Counted from the first letter of the stretch, positions 1 through 6,440 are shown. The stretch is DNA of 8,818 nucleotides from Leucobacter sp. (GCA_012510755.1 JAAZHL010000011.1:1-8818); one strand, 5' to 3'. Made by a program: numbers and translations. Notes: a model not told the origin generated them from the sequence alone.

Positions 1-80
1 GCGAGATGCAATCGCAGAAGGTCCAGGAGATCAAGGGCGCCCAGGCTGCCGAGGTGGCTCTGCTGGACGATTGCTCTTAG
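1..80 (+). CDS. C-terminal fragment of an unidentified protein (partial, runs in from the left)
   Basis: The frame with complete codons from position 3 stays open to a TAG at 78-80 and reads EMQSQKVQEIKGAQAAEVAL followed by LDDCS. Most codons end in G or C (CAG, AAG, GTC, GAG, ATC, GGC, GCC, CTG), which matches real genes elsewhere in the window. The composition (Q, K, E, A rich) suggests a helical, soluble C-terminus. An in-frame ATG at 6-8 exists but has no visible ribosome binding site, so the gene most likely begins upstream of the window. The fragment is too short to assign a family. No clear terminator follows directly. Confidence 0.5.
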   Translation, partial: EMQSQKVQEIKGAQAAEVALLDDCS

Positions 81-284
81 CACTTCGATCTGCACGTGTT
101 CAGCAGACCCCTTATATACGGGTGACGTTCGTTCGTCCATTGCTCCGTGAAGTCGGTCGGCGTCAGCCACCCATATCGACAGCACCAATTTCCAATTTCA
201 AGGATAATTTCCTCGCTCGAAGGTTTGAGTCTCTCCCATTACCGGGCTTCTGCATAGACAGTTCTCAAACCCTACCCCGAATCT

Positions 285-317
285 GAAATCGTTGATTTCT
301 CGCTGGAAGCGAGAAAT
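285..317. repeat. Two overlapping, mutually exclusive hairpins
   Basis: Positions 295-304 (ATTTCTCGCT) and 308-317 (AGCGAGAAAT) are perfect 10-bp complements around a 3-base loop. The left arm of this hairpin overlaps the right arm of a second small one: 285-290 (GAAATC) pairs with 294-299 (GATTTC). Only one can form at a time. There is no long T run after the large stem, so a standard intrinsic terminator is doubtful. It could be an attenuator-like switch or a protein binding site. Confidence 0.45.
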
Positions 318-431
318 TTACCGCATATCGCAGGGCGATACCGCCGCGATTCAGGACGTGCAAGGATCCTGTGTCGCGAGCAACGGGAAGACCCAATCCC
401 TTTCTCACCCCCGCTGAAGCTGTGCCCAGGC

Positions 432-461
432 TACTGGCGCGACCGATGCGACGCGCCAGTA
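432..461. promoter_or_regulatory. 10-bp inverted repeat upstream of the MFS promoter, candidate activator or repressor site
   Basis: TACTGGCGCG at 432-441 and CGCGCCAGTA at 452-461 are exact inverted copies with a 10-base spacer. If transcription starts at 514, the repeat is centred near -67, a usual place for an activator that contacts RNA polymerase from upstream. A repressor site or an RNA hairpin of an upstream transcript is also possible. No matching copy is seen at the ABC promoter, so there is no direct sign that the nearby TetR protein binds here. Confidence 0.4.
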
Positions 462-478
462 CTCGTGAACCGCTCGGC

Positions 479-514
479 TTGCCGACGGGGTGTCGAGAAA
501 ATACACTTACCTCA
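479..514 (+). promoter_or_regulatory. Promoter of the MFS gene, apparently leaderless
   Basis: TTGCCG at 479-484 resembles a -35 box and TACACT at 502-507 a -10 box (TANNNT type). The spacer is exactly 17 bases. Six bases separate the -10 box from the ATG at 514, so the A of the start codon falls where transcription should begin. Leaderless messages of this layout are common in actinobacteria. The site was read by eye and not measured. Confidence 0.55.
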
Positions 515-2133
515 TGAATACCACACGCAAAAAGTGGCTGGGGCTGCTCTTCATTAGCCTCTCCGTCGCGATGATCATCGTCGACGCCACCATCGTGAAC
601 GTCGCCATTCCCACCATCGTCGACGACATCGGCATCACCTCAACTCAGGTGCAATGGGTGCAAGAGAGCTACACCCTCGTATTTGCCGCGCTCCTCCTCA
701 TGTTTGGCGCACTCGCCGACCGTTTCGGTCGCAAGAAGCTGCTGATCCTCGGTGTCATCATTTTCGCAGGCGCGTCAGTCTTTGCTGCACTCTCACCGAA
801 TGGTGAACTCCTCATTCTCGCCCGCATTATTCAGGGTGTGGGCGGAGCAATGGTGATGCCGACCACGCTCTCCATCATCAACACCGGCTTCACCGGCCGT
901 GAGCGCGGGATCGCGTTCGCGATCTGGGGCGCAACCATTGGTGGCACGGTTGCCCTTGGCCCTCTGCTTGGCGGCTGGCTCACAGAGTACTTCTCGTGGC
1001 GCTGGGCCTTCGGCATCAACATTCCGCTCGGCATCATCATTATCATCGGTCTGCTGCTCACGATCTCTGACAACGTCGAGCAGCGATCCACCGAGCGAAT
1101 CGATGTGGTCGGTGCGCTCATTTCGGTGATCGCCAGCGCATCCCTGGTCTTTGGCCTCATTGAGGGCAGAACATACGGCTGGTGGCAGTCGAAACCTGAC
1201 GCGCCTTTCACAGTCGGTGACTGGAAGTGGCCGTTCGACGTCTCCATCGTGCCGATTTCGTTCGTGATCACCGTGATCGCGGTCATCGTGTTCATCACCA
1301 GGGCGAAGCGTCGGGAACGACTCGGCAAGCCTTCCCTCTTGTCGCTCGCACTGTTCGGCATTCCGTCGTTCCGCAACGGCAATATCGCTGCCCTGATCGT
1401 CTCGCTAGGCGAGTTCGGCATTCTGCTCGCGATTCCCCTGTGGCTGCAGAACGTTGCCGGTTACGGCGCGCTGCAAACCGGCTTCGTGCTCCTCGCACTC
1501 GCGGTGGGCTCATTCATGGCGAGCGGCATGTCCAGCGGCATGTTGAAGAAAATGACCCCGATCGCGATTGTACGTGCTGGCCTATTTCTTGAGTTCGCTG
1601 GCATCCTTGCCCTTGCCATTGGGCTTTCCGCAGGATCGACCTGGGTGATCCTGGTCCCGTGCCTCTTCTTCTACGGTCTCGGTGTGGGTCTGGCGACTGC
1701 TCAGCTCACGGGGGTCATCCTGATTGAGGTACCGAAGGAGCTCTCTGGCCAAGGATCAGGCACGCAGAGCACCGCTCGACAGATTGGTTCCGCGCTGGGC
1801 ATTGCGATCCTCGGCACGGTGCTGTTCACCGCAAGCGGCGCCCACTTCGAGCAAACCCTCGAACAGGACTTTGCGTCACTGCCGAGCGAGGCTCGTTCGG
1901 AACTTGTGACGACACTTGACCGTTCGGCCGGTGCCGCGATCCCCGCAATCACCGCCAAGGATCCCGACGTCGGTGCCGCCGCCGCTGAGGCATTCACCGC
2001 CGGCACCAAGTGGTCAGCATATATCGGTGCGGCGTTCCTTGCGGTCGGATTCTTGACTACGTTCCGGCTGCATCCGCAGCGCGATGAGTCGGAGCACTCT
2101 GACGCTGGAGTCCCACAGCCATCGGCTCAATGA
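514..2133 (+). CDS. DHA2-family MFS efflux transporter (14 membrane segments)
   Basis: This is a 539-residue multi-pass membrane protein of the drug:H+ antiporter-2 family, which exports drugs or other small molecules using the proton gradient. Visible motifs are DATIVNVAIP in the first helix (D24), GALADRFGRKK at 65-75 (motif A, cytoplasmic loop 2-3), GPLLGG at 149-154 (motif C, typical of exporters) and WRWAFGINIP at 162-171. A longer loop near 210-235 (YGWWQSKPDAP) and a soluble stretch near 445-490 also fit the family. Substrate cannot be told from sequence. An in-frame GTG at 490 would add eight residues, but that region is the promoter spacer, so I prefer ATG 514. The 3' end overlaps the convergent tetR gene by 77 bases. 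The adjacent TetR regulator may or may not control it. Confidence 0.9.
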   Translation: MNTTRKKWLGLLFISLSVAMIIVDATIVNVAIPTIVDDIGITSTQVQWVQESYTLVFAALLLMFGALADRFGRKKLLILGVIIFAGASVFAALSPNGELLILARIIQGVGGAMVMPTTLSIINTGFTGRERGIAFAIWGATIGGTVALGPLLGGWLTEYFSWRWAFGINIPLGIIIIIGLLLTISDNVEQRSTERIDVVGALISVIASASLVFGLIEGRTYGWWQSKPDAPFTVGDWKWPFDVSIVPISFVITVIAVIVFITRAKRRERLGKPSLLSLALFGIPSFRNGNIAALIVSLGEFGILLAIPLWLQNVAGYGALQTGFVLLALAVGSFMASGMSSGMLKKMTPIAIVRAGLFLEFAGILALAIGLSAGSTWVILVPCLFFYGLGVGLATAQLTGVILIEVPKELSGQGSGTQSTARQIGSALGIAILGTVLFTASGAHFEQTLEQDFASLPSEARSELVTTLDRSAGAAIPAITAKDPDVGAAAAEAFTAGTKWSAYIGAAFLAVGFLTTFRLHPQRDESEHSDAGVPQPSAQ

Positions 2134-2680
2134 CGGCGACCAGGTTCGCCTCGACCTGGTCGAAGGGTTGACCGGACTCGAGTCGCTGGGTCGAGGCGTG
2201 AATCACTGCGTTAATCAGTTCGCTGATGCCTTCTGAGTCGGCGACCCCGAGTTCGTCGAGAGCGCGCATCAGTGGCTCCTGAATGGCACGGTGCATGCGA
2301 GTTGCCTGTTCATCGAGTGCCTCACCGGGAGTGAGCGCGGCAAGTGCCGACCCCACGGCGTGTGCCCCCTCGTGCACAAGCTTGAGATTCTCGAACGCGT
2401 ACGCGACCAAACGTCCGCTCGGCTCTGCTTCGGCAGCCATCGCTCCGGTAATGCGCTCGGTCCACTTCGGAAACACATCCTGCACCATCGCCTGCAACAG
2501 GGCTTCTTTTGACTCGAAGTAGTTGTAGACGCTCGACCTCGCGAGCCCGGCGCGCACCGCGACATCACGCATGCTCGCAATCTCGCCGGTCTCTTCGAGG
2601 ATCGCGTGTGCCACATCAAGCAGGAGCCGCTCCTGGTTCGCCCGGTGCTCCGCAACGGTGCTAGCAGTGATGCGAGGCAC
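2057..2680 (-). CDS. TetR-family transcriptional regulator
   Basis: This is a 207-residue one-domain-plus-sensor repressor. The N-terminal DNA-binding part (about 12-60) carries the helix-turn-helix IASMRDVAVRAGLARSSVYN, followed by YFESKEALLQ, the hallmark of TetR proteins. The rest is a helical ligand and dimer domain without recognisable ligand signature. I chose GTG at 2680 because AGGGGGAG lies four bases upstream. A TTG at 2698 would add six residues but has no such site. The gene follows the ABC ATPase on the same strand after a 91-base gap, so it is probably co-transcribed with the transporter and likely controls that operon. A weak GATATT at 2698-2703 could belong to its own promoter. 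Its last 25 codons overlap the end of the MFS gene. Confidence 0.9.
   Translation of the reverse strand: MPRITASTVAEHRANQERLLLDVAHAILEETGEIASMRDVAVRAGLARSSVYNYFESKEALLQAMVQDVFPKWTERITGAMAAEAEPSGRLVAYAFENLKLVHEGAHAVGSALAALTPGEALDEQATRMHRAIQEPLMRALDELGVADSEGISELINAVIHASTQRLESGQPFDQVEANLVAVIEPMAVGLQRQSAPTHRAADAAGT
2137..2162 (+). terminator. Hairpin just after the MFS stop, inside the opposing tetR gene
   Basis: CGACCAGGT (2137-2145) and ACCTGGTCG (2154-2162) form a perfect 9-bp stem with an 8-base loop, beginning 3 bases after the MFS stop codon. No T run follows. It could end or stabilise the MFS transcript. The same bases encode tetR residues around DQVEANLVAV on the other strand, so chance symmetry in coding DNA cannot be excluded. 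Confidence 0.4.
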
Positions 2681-2730
2681 GCTCTCCCCCTTCCGCAAAT
2701 ATCAAGTGAGCCTTCATACTGACCATACTC

Positions 2731-2751
2731 CCGTCCACACATCATGGACGG
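2731..2751. repeat. 7-bp inverted repeat in the ATPase-tetR gap
   Basis: CCGTCCA (2731-2737) and TGGACGG (2745-2751) are exact inverted copies around a 7-base loop, about 50 bases before the tetR start on the minus strand. No T run follows in either direction. It may be an RNA hairpin between two cistrons or an operator. Confidence 0.35.
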
Positions 2752-2760
2752 CGAAGAGCG

Positions 2761-2784
2761 CGCTGCAGTGCTTACGCTGCAGCG
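2761..2784. repeat. 8-bp hairpin spanning the ABC ATPase stop codon
   Basis: CGCTGCAG (2761-2768) and CTGCAGCG (2777-2784) form a perfect 8-bp stem around an 8-base loop that contains the TAA stop of the ATPase gene (minus strand, 2772-2774). The hairpin could stabilise the 3' end of the transporter message or lower read-through into tetR. It lacks a T run, so it is not a typical intrinsic terminator. Confidence 0.35.
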
Positions 2785-3479
2785 GGTTCGAAAGCCCCCA
2801 GCTTGCCGTCAACCATTTCGAGCACACGATCGCAGTGACCCAGCACTTCGTGATCGTGCGTCACCATCATGGTGGCAACGCCGTGTGTCTTGCTTTGCTC
2901 GGCAAGGAGAGCCACGATCTGCTGGCTACGTGCACGGTCAAGCGCCGCGGTGGGCTCGTCGACCAAGAGCAGACCGGGGCGGGTTACCAGCGCACGAGCG
3001 ATACCGACGCGTTGCCGCTCACCGCCGGAGAGCTGGCGGGGCAAACTCTTTGCCTTATGCGCCATGCCGACGGCGTCGAGCAGTGGAAGTGGGTCAAACG
3101 ACGAGGGGCCACCCGCGAGCTTATTCACCAACCGCAACTGATCTGCCGAAGTCAGTGCGGGGATCAGGTTCCCTGACTGGAACACAAACCCGATGTTGCG
3201 CAGGCGAAACTTTGCCATTTTGCCTTGCGAGTGTGCGATCTCGGTGAGCTCCTGATCCAGCACCCGAACCGAGCCGCTGTCTGGAGTCTGCAGCGCACCG
3301 GCAACCGCGAGGAGTGTCGACTTACCGGCTCCGGAAGGGCCAACAATGCCAACGAACTCACCGCGTGCAATCTCAAAGTTCACCGCGTCGAGGGGGCGCA
3401 CCTTGCTGTCGCCGTCCCCGAGCTCGAGGGTGACATTCTGAAAGGAAAGAACGGACTCATTGTCGTGTGTGCGTGACAT
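2772..3479 (-). CDS. ABC transporter ATPase, MacB/LolD-like (FtsX-type exporter partner)
   Basis: This 235-residue protein is the ATP-hydrolysing subunit that pairs with the permease encoded just upstream. All catalytic motifs are intact: Walker A GPSGAGKST at 47-55, Q-loop Q101 in FVFQSGNL, signature LSGGERQ at 150-156, Walker B LLLVDEP with D174 and E175, D-loop ALD at 179-181 and switch H208. The FQSGNLIPALT segment and overall length are typical of ATPases serving MacB, LolCDE and DevC-like permeases. Its ATG (3479) shares one base with the permease stop (TAATG), and AGGAGGG lies 8 bases upstream inside the permease end, which points to coupled translation. Such transporters power extraction or mechanical release of substrates at the membrane; the cargo here is unknown. 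Confidence 0.93.
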   Translation of the reverse strand: MSRTHDNESVLSFQNVTLELGDGDSKVRPLDAVNFEIARGEFVGIVGPSGAGKSTLLAVAGALQTPDSGSVRVLDQELTEIAHSQGKMAKFRLRNIGFVFQSGNLIPALTSADQLRLVNKLAGGPSSFDPLPLLDAVGMAHKAKSLPRQLSGGERQRVGIARALVTRPGLLLVDEPTAALDRARSQQIVALLAEQSKTHGVATMMVTHDHEVLGHCDRVLEMVDGKLGAFEPAAA

Positions 3480-4621
3480 TAGCGCTGCCCTCCTAGGGCG
3501 GAAATTGGTTCAATTCGCGTGATACGGAGCACCGCGACGGCGGCTCCGACGAGTCCCAGTGCGATGGTGATCAGCGAGGCGGTCACGATCGGTGCGACTT
3601 CTAGTGCGAAGGGCATACCCTCGGGCATCATGGCGCCAAGCCCGACCCCTGCGGCCACGCCAATTGCCGTGAACGACACCAGCAGGATCGCTGCCTGGGT
3701 GAGGGAGTCACGAAGGAGGTAACGACCGGACGCGCCGATCGCGCGGAGCACGGCCAGTTCGTGTTGCCGCTGAATCGTCCAGACCGTGAAGAAGGCGCCC
3801 ACGACCAGCGCGCTGATCGCATACAAGAACACCTGGATCATGCTGAGCGTCAGCGTCTCTGCTTCATAACCGGGGGATGAATTGAATGACTCGGTGAGAC
3901 TCACCGTCGAGGTGCCAGCGAGTCGGTCTGCCTCGGCGAAGTCAATCTCTGCTCCGTCTTCAGCCTGAATCGCGATGACGCTCCACACGTCAAAGTTCAG
4001 CGCATCCACTTGCTCTTGCGTCGGTTCACCCGGTTGCGCGGCACCTGAGGCAATGAGCTTCCACGTGTCGATATTGAGATACGCCATGTCGACGTGACCG
4101 AACGTGGCCTGCCCGTCGGTGAAGCCGACCACTTCAAGTTCTGTGTCGAGACGGTCGAGGGTCACGATGCTGCCCACTTCGAGACCGTCGCTCTTTGCGG
4201 TTTCTGACACCACGATGCCTGCGAGACCCGAAACGGTCTCACCTTCTGAAACCTCTGGGGTCAGGTACGACCCTGGCACGATCCCAAACAGCGACAGGTC
4301 GATTTGCGTGCCATCCTCGGTGGTCGCGTTGGTCATGCCAGCGCCAACGGGGGTCGCCTCTTTTACCCCGGGGAACGACTGCCAGGTTTCCAGCTGTGAC
4401 TCTTCGATCACCGAACGCGAGAACGCGTTGTCGGTCTTTGTGCCTTCGTCAAAGGCGAAGGCCGTCACCGGGAGCGACTTGAGCCCCGACACGCCGTCAT
4501 TGACGAGCCCTGACGAGAGCCCAGAGAGCAGCACGATCAAGAGGGCGATCAGTGAGACCACTGCGCCCATCAGCCCGAACCGTCCGCGCGCAAACCTCAG
4601 TTCGCGAATTGCCAGAAACAT
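3479..4621 (-). CDS. ABC transporter permease, FtsX/MacB-like
   Basis: This 380-residue membrane protein has the MacB/DevC layout. One membrane helix sits near 17-39. A large outside domain follows at about 40-258, with sheet-forming segments such as IVVSETAKSDGLEVGSIVTL. Then come three helices near 262-284, 308-332 and 342-365. The FtsX-type core motif appears as QRQHELAVLRAIGAS (about 287-301), and the C-terminus IEPISALGG is also typical. AGGGGAA-like sequence (GAAGGGG, four bases before ATG) supports the start. It is the first gene of an operon with the ATPase and tetR. No membrane fusion protein gene accompanies it, as expected for a one-membrane cell. Substrate unknown: an antimicrobial compound, lipid or peptide is plausible for TetR-controlled members. 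Confidence 0.9.
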   Translation of the reverse strand: MFLAIRELRFARGRFGLMGAVVSLIALLIVLLSGLSSGLVNDGVSGLKSLPVTAFAFDEGTKTDNAFSRSVIEESQLETWQSFPGVKEATPVGAGMTNATTEDGTQIDLSLFGIVPGSYLTPEVSEGETVSGLAGIVVSETAKSDGLEVGSIVTLDRLDTELEVVGFTDGQATFGHVDMAYLNIDTWKLIASGAAQPGEPTQEQVDALNFDVWSVIAIQAEDGAEIDFAEADRLAGTSTVSLTESFNSSPGYEAETLTLSMIQVFLYAISALVVGAFFTVWTIQRQHELAVLRAIGASGRYLLRDSLTQAAILLVSFTAIGVAAGVGLGAMMPEGMPFALEVAPIVTASLITIALGLVGAAVAVLRITRIEPISALGGQR

Positions 4622-4643
4622 GGTTCCCCTTCACTTGGCAACG

Positions 4644-4674
4644 TTTATCGACTTGGTGTCACCAAACATGTCAA
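4644..4674 (-). promoter_or_regulatory. Promoter of the ABC-tetR operon
   Basis: On the minus strand, TTGACA (complement of 4669-4674) is a perfect -35 box. Downstream, GATAAA (complement of 4644-4649) is a plausible -10 box at a 19-base spacer; TCGATA at 17 bases is the alternative and matches less well. Transcription would start about 15-20 bases before the permease ATG at 4621, which leaves room for its ribosome binding site. Confidence 0.55.
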
Positions 4675-4688
4675 CGCTACGTCGATAA
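4645..4688. repeat. Outer 8-bp inverted repeat enclosing the operator
   Basis: TTATCGAC at 4645-4652 and GTCGATAA at 4681-4688 are exact inverted copies with a 28-base spacer. They bracket the inner palindrome, though not symmetrically. The left copy overlaps the -10 region of the ABC promoter and the right copy lies just upstream of its -35. They could be second binding sites for the same or another regulator. Confidence 0.45.
4653..4665. promoter_or_regulatory. Palindromic operator candidate between the -35 and -10 boxes
   Basis: TTGGTG-T-CACCAA is a perfect 13-base palindrome lying wholly in the spacer of the ABC promoter. A protein bound here would block RNA polymerase. The TetR regulator encoded at the end of the same operon is the obvious candidate, giving autoregulation relieved by a transported ligand. 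That link is inference; the sequence shows the palindrome and its position. Confidence 0.55.
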
Positions 4689-4755
4689 GTCTGAAAGGGT
4701 TCTGTGAAGAAGACCCAAAATCCACAGCAAACACACAGAGAACGGGAAATCTGCG

Positions 4756-4768
4756 TATGTTGGAGGCA
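4756..4768 (+). promoter_or_regulatory. -10 box and probable leaderless start of the small membrane protein gene
   Basis: TATGTT at 4756-4761 is followed by six bases and then ATG at 4768, the same spacing as in the MFS promoter. A GGAGG motif at 4762-4766 leaves only one base before the ATG, too close for normal ribosome placement, so a leaderless message is the more likely reading. No good -35 box is seen 16-18 bases upstream. Confidence 0.4.
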
Positions 4769-5115
4769 TGGAAATACTTCACACCATTTTGGTCTTCCTG
4801 CACATCGTCGGCGCCGCCGCACTGCTCGGCGGCTGGTTGGCTACCTTCAAGACTCCCACCGTTGGGCTCTTCCAGTTCATTGGCGCGTGGGTGCAGCTGG
4901 TCACCGGCATCCTGCTCGTAGGCCTGAACGAGATGGGTGACGGCAGTGTCAACCACGTCAAGATTGCCGTCAAGCTGGTCATTCTCATTGTGATCCTTGT
5001 CGCAGCGTGGATCGGGCGCCGCAAGGTGAAGAACAACGAACCGGTTTCGGTTGGCATCGCCCATACGGTTGGTGGTTTGACGCTGGTCAACATCGCTCTT
5101 GCCGTGTTCTGGTAA
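4768..5115 (+). CDS. Small multi-pass membrane protein of unknown function
   Basis: This 115-residue protein is almost wholly hydrophobic. Likely membrane segments are about 5-26, 33-53, 65-83 and 97-114, joined by short loops: GLNEMGDGSVNHVK between the second and third, GRRKVKNNEPVSVG between the third and fourth. The first helix carries H5 and H12, and the others H63 and H99, which could be of interest for metal or haem binding but prove nothing. I do not recognise a named family, although small four-helix proteins like this are common in actinobacterial genomes. The gene is divergent from the ABC operon and ends in a terminator, so it is probably a single-gene unit. Confidence 0.8.
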   Translation: MEILHTILVFLHIVGAAALLGGWLATFKTPTVGLFQFIGAWVQLVTGILLVGLNEMGDGSVNHVKIAVKLVILIVILVAAWIGRRKVKNNEPVSVGIAHTVGGLTLVNIALAVFW

Positions 5116-5128
5116 GACAACGAGCCCG

Positions 5129-5178
5129 AACGGGGGTGCGGCTGGGGTCAAATAACCGCCAGTCGTACCCCCGTTTTT
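5129..5178 (+). terminator. Intrinsic terminator after the small membrane protein gene
   Basis: AACGGGGGT (5129-5137) pairs with ACCCCCGTT (5167-5175), followed by a T run (5174-5178). The 29-base loop is long but contains a further short pairing (GCGG 5138-5141 with CCGC 5156-5159) that would compact it. It starts 13 bases after the stop codon. Confidence 0.65.
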
Positions 5179-5259
5179 CTGTGTCTGACTGCCTGGGGAA
5201 TTCCCGCGAATCTGCCTGTATCCACCCTCCTGCATGGCGCATGGCATAGCGTGGAACGA

Positions 5260-5309
5260 AGCCGCCGGCATCCGCCTGAGCTTTTCACATCAGTTGCCGA
5301 TCGGCGGCT
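5260..5309. repeat. Inverted repeats upstream of the desaturase gene
   Basis: AGCCGCCG (5260-5267) and CGGCGGCT (5302-5309) are exact inverted copies. The second overlaps a 10-bp palindrome, GCCGATCGGC (5296-5305). A TAATCT at 5329-5334 could be the -10 box of the desaturase promoter, about 17 bases before its ATG, but no matching -35 is seen. The repeats lie where a regulator of that promoter could bind. Confidence 0.35.
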
Positions 5310-5351
5310 ATCCAAAGAAATGAAGCAGTAATCTCTGTCACTCCCGCTGAC

Positions 5352-6440
5352 ATGGTCAGCACGCTAGGCCCCATTCGTCAAACTTACGCCCGCAAGGAAG
5401 ATTTTCCGCCTATTGCGCATGCCTACCGGAGGCTCTCTGAAGTAATCCGGGAAGCCGGGCTGCTTCGTCGCAGTCCCCTGTTCTATCTCGCCACCGGCAT
5501 CCTGATCGCCCTCGGTTTCGGCGGCGCCATCACCGGGTTCATTCTGCTCGGCGACAGCTGGTTCCAACTCGTGATCGCCGCCGTGTGTGGAATCCTCTTC
5601 ACGCAGGTTGCGTTCCTCGCCCATGAGGCGGGGCACCGCCAGATCCTCTCGGGTGGCCCCAAGAATGATCGCCTCGCGAGAGTGCTCGCCGCCTTCGTCG
5701 GCATGAGTTACTCCTGGTGGGATGCGAAGCACAGCAGGCACCACGCGAATCCCAACCGGGTGAGCAAAGATCCCGACATCGACGTCGATACGATCTCGTT
5801 CCTCGATGAAGACGCGGCGAAGGCCCGCGGGATCCAACGACTCATTACCCGGAAACAGGGATGGCTGTTCTTCCCCCTGCTGACGTTCGAGGGCCTGAAC
5901 CTCTACTTCCAAAGCATCCGCTACCTGTTCAGCCGAGGTCCCGTGAAAGCGCGCTGGGCAGAGCTTGCGATTATCACCGCACGCTTCGTGTTGGTTCTCA
6001 CCCCCGTGTTCGTCTTCTTGCCGCCGGGCATGGCATTTGCCTTCTGTGGAGTGATGTTTGCGGTGTTCGGAGTGTACATGGGCGCATCCTTCGCACCGAA
6101 CCACAAGGGCATGCCGATCATCGCCCCCGAAGAGCGCCTCGACTTCTTCACGAAGCAGGTCCGCACCTCACGCAACATTCGTGGCGGGTGGTGGGCCACC
6201 ATCCTGATGGGTGGCCTGAACTATCAGATTGAACACCACCTGTTCCCCAGCATGGCTCGTCCGCATCTCGCGAAGACCCGCGAGATCGTGATGGAGTTCT
6301 GCGCCACCAATGATGTGCCCTACACCGAAACCTCGCTGTGGAAGTCGTACGGCATTGTGATCGCGTACCTGAACCGAGTTGGCCTTGCCGCTCGTGATCC
6401 GTTCGAGTGCCCGATGGTCGCCGAGTTCCGACGCGCATAG
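5352..6440 (+). CDS. Membrane fatty acid desaturase
   Basis: This 362-residue di-iron membrane enzyme inserts a double bond into acyl chains of lipids or acyl-CoA, using oxygen and an electron donor. All three histidine boxes are present: HEAGH at 91-95, HSRHH at 127-131 and QIEHH at 292-296. The QIEHHLFP form is typical of front-end and related acyl-lipid desaturases. A fourth histidine, H251 in NHKG, is also often conserved in the family. Hydrophobic hairpins lie near 44-90 and 204-245. No cytochrome b5 domain is fused. Start ATG 5352 gives a normal N-terminus, but no clear ribosome binding site precedes it. No ferredoxin or reductase gene is next to it, so electrons must come from elsewhere. 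Increased unsaturation usually serves cold or membrane-stress adaptation. Confidence 0.92.
   Translation: MVSTLGPIRQTYARKEDFPPIAHAYRRLSEVIREAGLLRRSPLFYLATGILIALGFGGAITGFILLGDSWFQLVIAAVCGILFTQVAFLAHEAGHRQILSGGPKNDRLARVLAAFVGMSYSWWDAKHSRHHANPNRVSKDPDIDVDTISFLDEDAAKARGIQRLITRKQGWLFFPLLTFEGLNLYFQSIRYLFSRGPVKARWAELAIITARFVLVLTPVFVFLPPGMAFAFCGVMFAVFGVYMGASFAPNHKGMPIIAPEERLDFFTKQVRTSRNIRGGWWATILMGGLNYQIEHHLFPSMARPHLAKTREIVMEFCATNDVPYTETSLWKSYGIVIAYLNRVGLAARDPFECPMVAEFRRA

Larger units (their letters stand above)
81..478. other. Gene-free region with inverted repeats
   Basis: About 400 bases separate the end of the left gene fragment from the MFS promoter. One open frame (71-286, +) crosses it, but it has no ribosome binding site, no codon bias like its neighbours and no recognisable domain. 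The stretch around 170-320 looks more AT-rich than the surrounding coding DNA. It holds two overlapping hairpins (285-317) and a 10-bp inverted repeat (432-461), listed separately. No tRNA-like fold or insertion-sequence end was recognised. Confidence 0.6.

Noticed and set aside
71..286. 71-codon open frame on the + strand in the gene-free region
   Set aside because: No ribosome binding site, no codon bias like real genes here, no recognisable domain, and it overlaps the end of the left gene fragment in another frame.
490..513. GTG start that would lengthen the MFS protein by eight residues
   Set aside because: These bases form the spacer and -10 box of a good promoter, and the family N-terminus begins naturally at the ATG at 514.
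2269..2745. 158-codon minus-strand frame overlapping tetR
   Set aside because: It is the same strand in another frame, rich in Arg, Ser and Cys with no domain, whereas the tetR frame has a clear helix-turn-helix.
4645..5271. 208-codon open frame on the minus strand opposite the small membrane protein gene
   Set aside because: Its sequence is a low-complexity shadow of the + strand gene, with no domain and no plausible ribosome binding site. The + strand frame has clear membrane helices and a terminator.
5364..6104. 246-codon open frame opposite the desaturase gene
   Set aside because: It runs antisense to an intact enzyme with all three histidine boxes. Its acidic, histidine-rich composition is what antisense reading of such a gene gives.
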